Of a stretch of 20,775 bases of DNA, positions 1-6,804 are shown piece after piece. How positions within the stretch are numbered: the stretch's first letter is position 1; every line of letters begins with the position of its first letter. The stretch covers positions 1 through 20,775 of IMG/VR virus record IMGVR_UViG_3300046018_000045, one strand, 5' to 3'. The stretch comes from a virus. Under the pieces are notes generated by a model. The model saw only the letters and a program-made list of their open reading frames with translations. It did no database searches and was not told the origin of the DNA. The position numbers and the translations under genes are program-made.

Positions 1-329
1 CACCAGAGAATTTAATTCTCAAACTGTTTATATCTAACACAACTCCATCCAACACGGATACTGCTGCTACATATACTGAGGCAACATTTCCAGGTTATAC
101 AGCAATTACGCTAACTGGAGCAAGTTGGGGTTCGGCAGCTTCTAGATCAATTGCATATGCACAACAAACTTGGACTTGCACAGGTGTTGCAACTGATAAC
201 GTATATGGTTATTATCTTGTTGGTGCATCTTCAGGTACATTGTATTGGGCTGAACGAGATCCATCTGCACCATTTGCGCTTCGTGTAGCTGGAGATGCTG
301 TTAAAGTAACTCCAACAATAACAGCATAA
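1..329 (+). CDS. Virion/tail-associated protein, C-terminal part (5' end outside window)
   Basis: The frame is open from base 3 to TAA at 327-329, giving about 108 residues with no start, so the gene begins upstream. The readable part begins PENLILKLFISNTTPS, then a GYTAITLTGASWGS stretch, and ends near ALRVAGDAVKVTPTITA. It is rich in Thr, Ala, Gly and aromatic residues, with alternating beta-type patterning and no membrane segment. This fits the small beta-rich proteins I know from phage tail or appendage clusters ('ENLxLKLF...' type), but no enzymatic motif is visible. The next gene starts 4 bases after the stop, consistent with one late operon. The structural role is inferred from composition and neighbours. 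Confidence 0.6.
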   Translation, partial: PENLILKLFISNTTPSNTDTAATYTEATFPGYTAITLTGASWGSAASRSIAYAQQTWTCTGVATDNVYGYYLVGASSGTLYWAERDPSAPFALRVAGDAVKVTPTITA

Positions 330-333
330 TTTT

Positions 334-660
334 ATGTCAACAGAATCATTTGTACAACTTGCACCAGATGGTACTGGTAAACAGATTGATGCAATTACTG
401 TAATTCCAGCTGGGGCAACAACTCCTAATTACCGTCAAACAATAACTTTGGGTGATGATAATTTTGCATCCAATACTCAAGAGGTAGGATCAGAAGGTGA
501 TGCACTTGTAAAATCTTTTACCCTGGAAGATTTAATAACTCAGATGTTGGTGGAAATGAGAATTACCAATCATATCTTATCAACAACGCTAGGTTCTCGT
601 GATGATATTGAGGCTCTTAGAGCTGAGATTTCATCTTATCCACTTCAAACTTCTCAATAG
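334..660 (+). CDS. Small conserved phage structural-module protein
   Basis: This 108-aa protein starts at ATG 334, four bases after the previous stop. No clear Shine-Dalgarno is present, so translation is probably coupled. Residues about 6-42 (VQLAPDGTGKQIDA ... YRQTITLGD) resemble the 'DGxGKxID...RQxxxxGD' pattern I know from small proteins beside phage tail or collar genes. Residues about 63-100 (FTLEDLITQMLVEMRITNHI ... RDDIEALRAEI) form a predicted amphipathic helix, again a recurrent ending in this group. There is no signal peptide or membrane segment. A virion or assembly role is inferred from position; no biochemical function can be read. Confidence 0.65.
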   Translation: MSTESFVQLAPDGTGKQIDAITVIPAGATTPNYRQTITLGDDNFASNTQEVGSEGDALVKSFTLEDLITQMLVEMRITNHILSTTLGSRDDIEALRAEISSYPLQTSQ

Positions 661-668
661 GATATATT

Positions 669-1289
669 ATGCCAGCAGCACAAGGTCAAGTAGGTCAACA
701 GTTAAATGCCAACGGAGCAGTTCCATTACAAGGATTACGTCAATTGCCTCAAGGTGATATGGCAGTTTCCGAATTGCATCCACGGTATTTTGAACAAGGT
801 CGATATGGTAATACATATACGGCGGCTAATCAGGCAGCACAAGCAATTTCCGTAGCTTTAGCAACCACATATACTGGATTACTTTTATATAATCCTATTG
901 GTTCTGGTGTTATGTTGGTTCCAACTAAGATTGCATACCCTCTTTCAGTTGCTCCAGTTGCCATTGCAACCATTGGCCTAATTGCTGGATTTGCTGCAAC
1001 TGGTGGAGTTACTGCACAAACAACCAAACTGGTTAATCAATCTTCTCAAATTGGTAATGCATCAACAGGCAAAGGAATTGCACTATCTGCTGCAACCATT
1101 GTTACTCCAACTTGGATTATGGGTTTGCGTGATGGTGCAGCAGCTGCAGCATTTCCAGCTGATATTGGACCCGTCGATTTGGAAGGTATATTTCAGATTC
1201 TTCCAGGTGGATTTATTGCTGTTGGTGCTCTAACCGCAGTTACAGGTTTAGGTTCTATTGCCTGGGAAGAAGTTCCAATCTCTTATTAA
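669..1289 (+). CDS. Probable virion structural protein, hydrophobic beta/Gly-Ala rich
   Basis: A 206-aa protein with a good ribosome site: AGGA at 659-662, six bases before ATG 669. The N-terminus (residues 1-40, GAVPLQGLRQLPQGDMAVSE) is a polar arm. Residues about 48-80 (YTAANQAAQAISVALATTYT followed by GLLLYNPIGSG) match a pattern I know from phage structural proteins of this size. The rest alternates Gly/Ala-rich hydrophobic strands (SVAPVAIATIGLIAGFAATG, FIAVGALTAVTG) that suit a beta-rich shell or appendage subunit better than true membrane helices. A membrane location cannot be excluded from sequence alone. It sits in a run of small tail-type genes. Exact role unknown. Confidence 0.65.
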   Translation: MPAAQGQVGQQLNANGAVPLQGLRQLPQGDMAVSELHPRYFEQGRYGNTYTAANQAAQAISVALATTYTGLLLYNPIGSGVMLVPTKIAYPLSVAPVAIATIGLIAGFAATGGVTAQTTKLVNQSSQIGNASTGKGIALSAATIVTPTWIMGLRDGAAAAAFPADIGPVDLEGIFQILPGGFIAVGALTAVTGLGSIAWEEVPISY

Positions 1290-1292
1290 TAT

Positions 1293-1892
1293 ATGTTATT
1301 AGCTCTACGAAGTTTATATTCTTCTGGGGCCAATACATATACATTAACTCCATCAGGAGGATTCTCCCTTTCGGGAACAACTACTCAAATACATACGAGA
1401 GTTGCGAATCTTACTGGTGGATTTTCTTTTATTGGCTCTGCGAGTTTTGGTCATGTTCATGCATTAGGAGTTTCTGGAGGATATACTCTTGGTGGAAGTG
1501 CGCCTTATTGGAGAACCGATCAGTTAGTGGTATCAGGTGGAATATCTATTACTGGTGCAAATCCAATAACATTTATTCCATCTTCAGGTGCATCTTATAC
1601 TCTTACAGTTTCTGGTGGATTTGCATTCTCAGGTGTTGGAACATATTTACGCACTAAGATTTTAATATCTTCCGGAGGTTATACATTTTCTGGAACTGCA
1701 CCATATACCCATACTCATGCTATAAATCCAATTGGTGGATATACATTTGGTGGATCATGGCAATTAGTTAGAACAAGAGTTGAAACTGTAAGTGGTGCAG
1801 TAAGCCTTGGCGGTACAGGTGGAATGCAATTTATTCCATCTGGTGGCAATGTTACTATCCCCCAAAGAACTATGATGGGTGCTGGGATATGA
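1293..1892 (+). CDS. Glycine-repeat appendage-like protein, internally duplicated
   Basis: A 199-aa protein starting at ATG 1293, three bases after the previous stop and without a clear Shine-Dalgarno. Residues 22-176 are almost entirely repeats headed by GG[FYI][ST][FLI]xG, usually every 20 residues: GGFSLSG, GGFSFIG, GGYTLGG, GGISITG, GGFAFSG, GGYTFSG, GGYTFGG, then GAVSLGG. His and Arg recur at fixed places in the units (TQIHTRV, GHVHALG, THTHAIN, LVRTRVE). The pattern suggests a repetitive beta structure, such as a fibre, knob or decoration protein. No enzyme motif and no signal peptide are visible. Placement between tail-type genes and lysis genes supports a virion surface role, but this is inference. 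Confidence 0.6.
   Translation: MLLALRSLYSSGANTYTLTPSGGFSLSGTTTQIHTRVANLTGGFSFIGSASFGHVHALGVSGGYTLGGSAPYWRTDQLVVSGGISITGANPITFIPSSGASYTLTVSGGFAFSGVGTYLRTKILISSGGYTFSGTAPYTHTHAINPIGGYTFGGSWQLVRTRVETVSGAVSLGGTGGMQFIPSGGNVTIPQRTMMGAGI
1320..1838 (+). repeat. Tandem duplication of an ~87-codon block within the repeat protein
   Basis: Residues 10-96 and 97-182 align end to end with a one-residue gap. Each half runs: SSGA(N)xYTLTxS, three 20-residue units, then a 15-residue closing piece ending FIP (GGISITGANPITFIP and GAVSLGGTGGMQFIP). Corresponding units match across halves better than neighbouring units do; for example the second unit carries GHVHALG in half one and THTHAIN in half two. This indicates an old 20-aa repeat followed by a later duplication of the whole block. 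A third SGG follows the second half. Confidence 0.7.
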
Positions 1893-1926
1893 TGTTTACA
1901 ATACAATTCACCTATAAGTTTTGATT

Positions 1927-2163
1927 ATGCAAGAACAATTAGTTGCACTCACAAATCGTATTGAGGCTTTGGAAACTGCTCATGGAAGTCATCTTGAGCA
2001 AACCAATTCAATTAAAGCCGATACGACTGAGCTTCTCGAAACATTTAATGCATTAAAAGGTGCGTGGACTGTGTTAAATGCAATTGGTAAGTTAGCAAAA
2101 CCTCTCACCTTCATTGCCACATTATATGGTGCATGGTGGGCTTTTAAGAATGGAACAAAGTAA
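1927..2163 (+). CDS. Coiled-coil protein with one C-terminal membrane segment, lysis-cluster type
   Basis: A 78-aa protein from ATG 1927; an in-frame TTG at 1921 could add two residues. Neither start has a clear Shine-Dalgarno. The N-terminal half (QEQLVALTNRIEALE ... ELLETFNAL) has heptad-like spacing of Leu and Ile, a likely short coiled coil. Residues about 50-72 (LAKPLTFIATLYGAWWAF) form one hydrophobic segment followed by the basic tail KNGTK. This layout resembles XhlA-type holin-associated proteins. The stop overlaps the ATG of the holin gene by one base (TAATG), so the two are probably translated together. Function is inferred from topology and neighbour; a structural accessory protein is the alternative. 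Confidence 0.6.
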   Translation: MQEQLVALTNRIEALETAHGSHLEQTNSIKADTTELLETFNALKGAWTVLNAIGKLAKPLTFIATLYGAWWAFKNGTK

Positions 2164-2615
2164 TGGCCTCTATCTTAGATATGAATCCACTTGGCGCAGT
2201 TGTAGATGTTGTCAATGGAGTTGGATCAAAATTAATTGATCGTCTATTTCCTGATAAAGTTGCACAAGCTGCACAACGGGATCAAGCTGCTGCTGCCTTA
2301 TTGGAATTACAAGGTGACCAAGCAATTAAAGAAATGCAGACTCAATTGTCTGCTATTATTGCTGAAGCTAATTCCACTGATCCGTGGACTTCTCGTGCGC
2401 GCCCATCATTTATGTATGTTATTTATATCATGTTACTTGCAGGAATTCCAATGGGTTTAGTATCCGCTTGGAATCCACAAGTAGCATTGGCAATTGCAGC
2501 TGGATTTAAAGCATGGCTTACTGCAATTCCAGATTCTTTGTACCAACTGTTTGGTGTTGGTTATGTAGGTTATGCAGTTAATAGAACTGTAGAAAAAGTT
2601 AAAGGAGCCTCATAA
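2163..2615 (+). CDS. Holin, 3TM gene-transfer-release type
   Basis: A 150-aa protein beginning at ATG 2163 inside the previous TAATG. Residues 1-70 are amphipathic and helical (KVAQAAQRDQAAAALLELQ ... MQTQLSAIIAEA). Residues 72-82 read TDPWTSRARPS, the hallmark of the 'holin of 3TMs' family (GTA_holin_3TM). Three hydrophobic stretches follow: about 83-101 (FMYVIYIMLLAGIPMGLV), 106-120 and 125-140 (LFGVGYVGYAV), then a basic tail. Members are proposed to permeabilise the inner membrane at lysis. No endolysin lies beside it here, so the lytic enzyme must be elsewhere. The family assignment is strong; the lysis role is by family. Confidence 0.85.
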   Translation: MASILDMNPLGAVVDVVNGVGSKLIDRLFPDKVAQAAQRDQAAAALLELQGDQAIKEMQTQLSAIIAEANSTDPWTSRARPSFMYVIYIMLLAGIPMGLVSAWNPQVALAIAAGFKAWLTAIPDSLYQLFGVGYVGYAVNRTVEKVKGAS

Positions 2616-4771
2616 TGGGAAATGGTGACATTGCTGCACCAGCAAATGGTGGATTAAAATCAGTACAAGATTTGTACGATCTTATCAACGGTAAAACAAC
2701 TTCTACTTCTGGTGGAAATGTAACTACTTCTGGTGGCGATCAAACAACATCTGGTAATACTTCTGTTGTTAAAACAGATCAGGGAATCTCACAAGATTCT
2801 ATGAATGCGATGCTCCAGCAAATTTTGTCTGGAACAAATGGATTAGCCAGCGTAGCTGGAGGTCAACGCAGTGCTGGTGGATACTCTTCCACAACTAATC
2901 AGATGTTAGTTAATGATTTGCTGACAAGGTCTGCATCACAAGTTGCACAGCAAAATCAATCTAAGACCGTCACATCTGTATCTGGCCCGGTTACTGTATC
3001 TAATGCTCCGAAAACTGTTGCAACTGGTCCAACTCAAAGCACTGTTGGCGGCGCAACTATTGCTGGTGTCGGTAATGTTGCAGGATCATTGGCGGCTTTG
3101 CAAGCTCTATCTTCTGGCCTTAACAGTGCATCTTCGATTGGATCAAATAACATATTTAAGAAAGCCTCTAGTAGTTTTATGAGTGCTTTGGGATTTGGAA
3201 CTGACTCTCCAACTTCCAATTCTGATGTAAATCCTATTGCTCCTGCTGCTGGTAATATTAATTCTTTACCTTCATCTGTTGCTGATTATCAAGCATCTCA
3301 ACAAGCATCTCAACCGACAACTGAAACAGCACCAAATCAAATAACTGTGGATGCCCCAATTGCTGGTGTGGATACAAGTAATATTGTATCAACTCCTGCA
3401 CCTGCTCCTGCACCTGTGGAAGTTCAGGCTCCAGTTGTTGAGACTCCTGCGCCTGCATCTCCTGATACATCTTACGATTCTGATGTACAAGAATTTGCTG
3501 ATGGTGGTTATGTTACTGGAAATGGTAAGCCTTGGGTTAGCCAAGGTAGGGCAATGAATCCTATTTTGAAACTGGCTGATGGAGGACAAGTAACAAAAAA
3601 GCTTTCAAACCTCAGTACAAATCAGTTCGCTAAAGTAATTGATCCTAAGACAGGATTGATTGGCGAAGGTACTGGGGTAAATCAGGAAGATGTTGCACAA
3701 GGTAATGGTGTTGCAAATGGTAATCCAATCTTAGCTAATGTACCTACTCCAGCTGTTGATCCGGTAACTGGAGATTCAGTATCTGGTAGAGGTGTAAATG
3801 GTGGTGGAGGTAATACATCATCTGCATCTGGACAAGGTTCCCAAAATAGTGGAGTTAATGGAACAATAGGAGATGCCGGTAAATTAGCTGGTGCATTTGG
3901 TGCATTAACTAACAATAGAGACTTGGGTATTGCTGGTAAGATTGCTGGAATCGCTTCTGCTGATACTCCTGGACAAGCTGCATTGGGTGTTGCTGGATTG
4001 GTTAATCCTAACATTGGTAAGATTGCAAGCATTGCATCAGTTGCAGTAAATCCTAATGTTCAAAATGTAACTGATTTGGCAATGGCTCTCGCTAATCCAA
4101 CTGCTGCTGCTGTTAACTCAATTGCCAATGTTGTTGGATTACCTACGATTGGTGAGATTGCAAGTAACATTGCAAACATGGTTTCGCCTAATCAAGCAAT
4201 GACTCCAGATCAACAAGCATCTGCACAAATGGCTTCTGATAATCCAGTATCTACTTCTCTTGCAGGATTGGCTAATCAATCTAGTGATCCAATGGGTGCA
4301 TTGATGGGTGCAACTAATGCATTTGGTACTGCCCCAGCATCTACAACTGATGCACCTGCTGCATCTAATGATCCCGGCCCTGCACCTAGTGCTCCAGCTT
4401 CTGCACCTTCTACTTCTGCTGGCAGTGGTGTTGGCGGTAATGGTAATAATGGAATGGGACCTAACGGCAATAATAATGGCATGGGTGCAAATAGTACTAA
4501 TGGTGCTCGTGGTGCAATAGGTAATACTGGAGGTGATCCAGGCGGCAGTAGTCCAGGTTCCAGTGGCGGTCCTGGAGATGCTGATGGCGGAGAAATTAGT
4601 GGTCAAGGTGGTCCTATTGGAGATAAGATTCACACAATGCTTTCCGATGGTGAGTATGTTCTTTCCGCTGATACTGTCAAAGCAATTGGTGTTGCTAAAT
4701 TAGATGCACTGCAAGAGAAATATCATACTCCTGCTGCTGTTCAAAAATTGAAAGGATACGCTCGTGGCTGA
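2615..4771 (+). CDS. Large low-complexity virion protein with C-terminal DGG/LSDGEYV module
   Basis: A 718-aa protein with AAAGGAG at 2601-2607 before ATG 2615, which overlaps the holin stop (TAATG). It is dominated by Ser, Gly, Asn, Ala, Thr and Pro: SGG repeats near residues 30-50, a Pro/Ala tract (PAPAPAPVEVQAPVVETPAP) near 262-283, and a Gly/Asn linker near 605-660. Residues about 655-718 hold the recurring phage C-terminal module: ADGGEISGQGGPIGDKIHTM followed by LSDGEYVLSADTVKAIG and a Leu/Lys-rich helix. A partial earlier copy (EFADGGYVTGNGKP, then LADGGQV) lies near residues 292-325. The module is common in podovirus virion or tail-tube proteins, but its activity is unknown to me. Placement before the ejection-type genes supports a virion location. 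Confidence 0.65.
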   Translation: MGNGDIAAPANGGLKSVQDLYDLINGKTTSTSGGNVTTSGGDQTTSGNTSVVKTDQGISQDSMNAMLQQILSGTNGLASVAGGQRSAGGYSSTTNQMLVNDLLTRSASQVAQQNQSKTVTSVSGPVTVSNAPKTVATGPTQSTVGGATIAGVGNVAGSLAALQALSSGLNSASSIGSNNIFKKASSSFMSALGFGTDSPTSNSDVNPIAPAAGNINSLPSSVADYQASQQASQPTTETAPNQITVDAPIAGVDTSNIVSTPAPAPAPVEVQAPVVETPAPASPDTSYDSDVQEFADGGYVTGNGKPWVSQGRAMNPILKLADGGQVTKKLSNLSTNQFAKVIDPKTGLIGEGTGVNQEDVAQGNGVANGNPILANVPTPAVDPVTGDSVSGRGVNGGGGNTSSASGQGSQNSGVNGTIGDAGKLAGAFGALTNNRDLGIAGKIAGIASADTPGQAALGVAGLVNPNIGKIASIASVAVNPNVQNVTDLAMALANPTAAAVNSIANVVGLPTIGEIASNIANMVSPNQAMTPDQQASAQMASDNPVSTSLAGLANQSSDPMGALMGATNAFGTAPASTTDAPAASNDPGPAPSAPASAPSTSAGSGVGGNGNNGMGPNGNNNGMGANSTNGARGAIGNTGGDPGGSSPGSSGGPGDADGGEISGQGGPIGDKIHTMLSDGEYVLSADTVKAIGVAKLDALQEKYHTPAAVQKLKGYARG

Positions 4772-5003
4772 TCAAAATGCAAACAATCCAAGCAAAGAAG
4801 ATGACAAAGCAAATCAGGAAGTCCCAAAGGATAAAACTGTGGGAGAAAAGATTGTGGATATTCTTCACAGTGTTATGCATGGTGGAAGTAGTTCTGACGA
4901 TCCTGTTACTGATACTATTAAAACTCTCCGCAAAACATCTATTATAGGTGGAGACAATAGAAAAGCTAGGATGGATCAGGCAATTAAGGACTCTGGAGGT
5001 TAG
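4764..5003 (+). CDS. Small hydrophilic protein with KIVDILHSVMHG motif
   Basis: A 79-aa protein starting at GTG 4764, eight bases inside the end of the 718-aa gene. AAAGGA at 4751-4756 lies seven bases upstream, which supports this start. The first 28 residues are charged and probably disordered (NNPSKEDDKANQEVPKDK). Residues about 29-40 (KIVDILHSVMHG) form a short amphipathic helix and the C-terminus is basic and polar. There is no membrane segment or known domain. The motif recurs in the next gene, so the two look like diverged paralogues. A minor virion or assembly role is inferred only from position. Confidence 0.6.
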   Translation: MADQNANNPSKEDDKANQEVPKDKTVGEKIVDILHSVMHGGSSSDDPVTDTIKTLRKTSIIGGDNRKARMDQAIKDSGG

Positions 5004-5005
5004 AC

Positions 5006-5203
5006 ATGAATCCTCTTAACATTTCCACAATGTTAGAAAACTCATCACCTTTGGGTGGTGAATCTAAAAAAGAAACTGCTGCTAAATTAATTGATATCCT
5101 TCATGAACTCATGATGGGAGAAGATAAGGTTGGCGGAGAAAATAAACTCGATCCAATGGCACAGTTGTCTGGATTGCCTGGAGGTGATGTATGGCTGAAA
5201 TGA
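5006..5203 (+). CDS. Small protein with KLIDILHELMMG motif, paralogue-like to its neighbour
   Basis: A 65-aa protein with GGAGG at 4995-4999, six bases before ATG 5006. Residues about 22-38 (KETAAKLIDILHELMMG) repeat the pattern of the upstream gene (GEKIVDILHSVMHG), with the same Lys spacing and an identical DILH. The C-terminus is Gly-rich (QLSGLPGGDVWLK) and overlaps the next start by 13 bases. No known domain, signal peptide or membrane segment is visible. It is probably a small virion or scaffolding-type protein, a weak inference from its place between a virion protein and the ejection-type pair. Confidence 0.6.
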   Translation: MNPLNISTMLENSSPLGGESKKETAAKLIDILHELMMGEDKVGGENKLDPMAQLSGLPGGDVWLK

Positions 5204-6804
5204 AACCTGGACAAGATCCTGCTATTGACTATGCTGCATTGATGGGACAGCATGAAGCTGCTACAACCAGCACTGCATTGGCATTGAATAAACAATTAGA
5301 TGCACAAGAATCTGCTAATTCTGCTGAACAAGTTGCACAAACTGCAATGGGCGGGGCTAATGCTGTAATCTCTAATGAAGCCAATGCTCGTGCTGCTGCC
5401 ACTGATGCTAAGGTTGCTGATATTCGTGCAACTACTGGAGCTGATCCAACACTGAATGGAACTCTATCATCTGTTTGGTTGCAACGGATGAATGATGCTG
5501 CTGAAAAACAATACCAATCTTTGGATGTTATTCAGAAAAAACAATCAGCAACTCTCTTAAATGACCCACTGGGTTTCATCATGGCACAGTTTACTTTGCC
5601 TGCTGATATCGAGACTCACAATTATTACAACCAACAACGTCAAACTGCTGAAGAACAATTGAATGAAATCAATTCATATTCTGACAATGCAGTGATTGCT
5701 GCTCGACGTGCACAAGCCACAACATCTAATGCAACTGCTGAAGCTGAGGCAACTTTGGCAACTCAAAAAGCCGCTGCTGCTGTTGCTAAGTTGCAAGCTG
5801 ATAATGCTGGAAATAAAATTCGTGGTATTGTTGAATTGAATAATTTGGATGATAAGCAAATGTCATTCCTCTTGCAAATTCATGCAGCACAAAATTCTGA
5901 TAAGTCTCTTGCAATGCAAGCTCAGAATCATGCTGATATGATGAAGTTGCGGCAAGATGCATTGGACCTCAAATCAGAAGGTAAGGCAAATATGAGTGCC
6001 ACGATGGAAGAATATAATGCTGGCGCCCGTCGAATGAACAAACCAGTGTTTCAAGATATTACTGCATTCACTCGTTACTTTTCTGCTAACAATAAAAATC
6101 CTGACTTTCAGAATATTTGGGGTCAAGGTCAAGACATTCTTATCAATGGTGGAAACACTGATGGAATTCCAGTTGCAATGGATGCTGGTCATGCAGCTCT
6201 AACTTATGCATCTGGTTCTACTTCAGGACTTAAAGGTGATCCTGCTGCATCATTCTTAGTTCAGAATTTGGATGCAGTTAAGTCAATGCCTAATGCACCT
6301 AAAGATAGAGAAGCTCTTGCTGCTGCTGTTAAAGATCGTGCAGTGAATGGAGCAACTGCATCTCTGCGAGAAATCAGATCAGGTATGGATAATATCTATG
6401 CTGCTCCTGCACCTTCAGTTGTTCTTGGCGCAGTTAAAGCAACTTCTGGACCATTCATTGATTCTGAGATTCGTCCTCTTGTCAAAGGTCCGGAGACTAA
6501 ATTACCTGATGATGTTATTTTTACTAAGGCTGTTCAATTCGCAGCATCTAATGGTCGTGGTGGTATCAATACAGCTGCTGATGATTTGGTTAAATATTAT
6601 AACACTGCTGTTGCACAGAATAATGCATTGAATCAATATAGGGAAAAGAGTTTGCCTCCTCAGACTTCTTACAATGCCAATATCAATGGCGCTATTTTGA
6701 ATCTCAATGATCCTATTGCTGTTCGTCGTGCATTGATTATGGCAACAACTCGACAAGCAATTGGTGAAAGCCCAGCTTTTGCAACAATGTTAGGACAACC
6801 ATAA
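5191..6804 (+). CDS. Predicted internal virion (DNA-ejection) protein, ~58 kDa
   Basis: A 537-aa protein with GGAGG at 5180-5184, six bases before ATG 5191. Residues about 20-100 and 150-210 are Ala/Gln/Glu-rich helical regions with coiled-coil character (EEQLNEINSYSDNAVIAARR, then AEAEATLATQKAAAAVAKLQ). The C-terminal half is mixed and ends near RRALIMATTRQAIGESPAF. No catalytic motif or signal is visible. Its size, helical nature and place directly before a 1577-aa protein with TAATG coupling resemble the paired core or ejection proteins of podoviruses (compare T7 gp15 and gp16). The family cannot be proved from sequence alone. Confidence 0.6.
   Translation: MAEMKPGQDPAIDYAALMGQHEAATTSTALALNKQLDAQESANSAEQVAQTAMGGANAVISNEANARAAATDAKVADIRATTGADPTLNGTLSSVWLQRMNDAAEKQYQSLDVIQKKQSATLLNDPLGFIMAQFTLPADIETHNYYNQQRQTAEEQLNEINSYSDNAVIAARRAQATTSNATAEAEATLATQKAAAAVAKLQADNAGNKIRGIVELNNLDDKQMSFLLQIHAAQNSDKSLAMQAQNHADMMKLRQDALDLKSEGKANMSATMEEYNAGARRMNKPVFQDITAFTRYFSANNKNPDFQNIWGQGQDILINGGNTDGIPVAMDAGHAALTYASGSTSGLKGDPAASFLVQNLDAVKSMPNAPKDREALAAAVKDRAVNGATASLREIRSGMDNIYAAPAPSVVLGAVKATSGPFIDSEIRPLVKGPETKLPDDVIFTKAVQFAASNGRGGINTAADDLVKYYNTAVAQNNALNQYREKSLPPQTSYNANINGAILNLNDPIAVRRALIMATTRQAIGESPAFATMLGQP

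Noticed and set aside
4139-4633. A 164-aa antisense frame rich in Ser/Thr/Cys/Ile/Arg
   Set aside because: It mirrors the low-complexity Gly/Ala/Asn codons of the 718-aa gene on the other strand and has no ribosome site or operon context.
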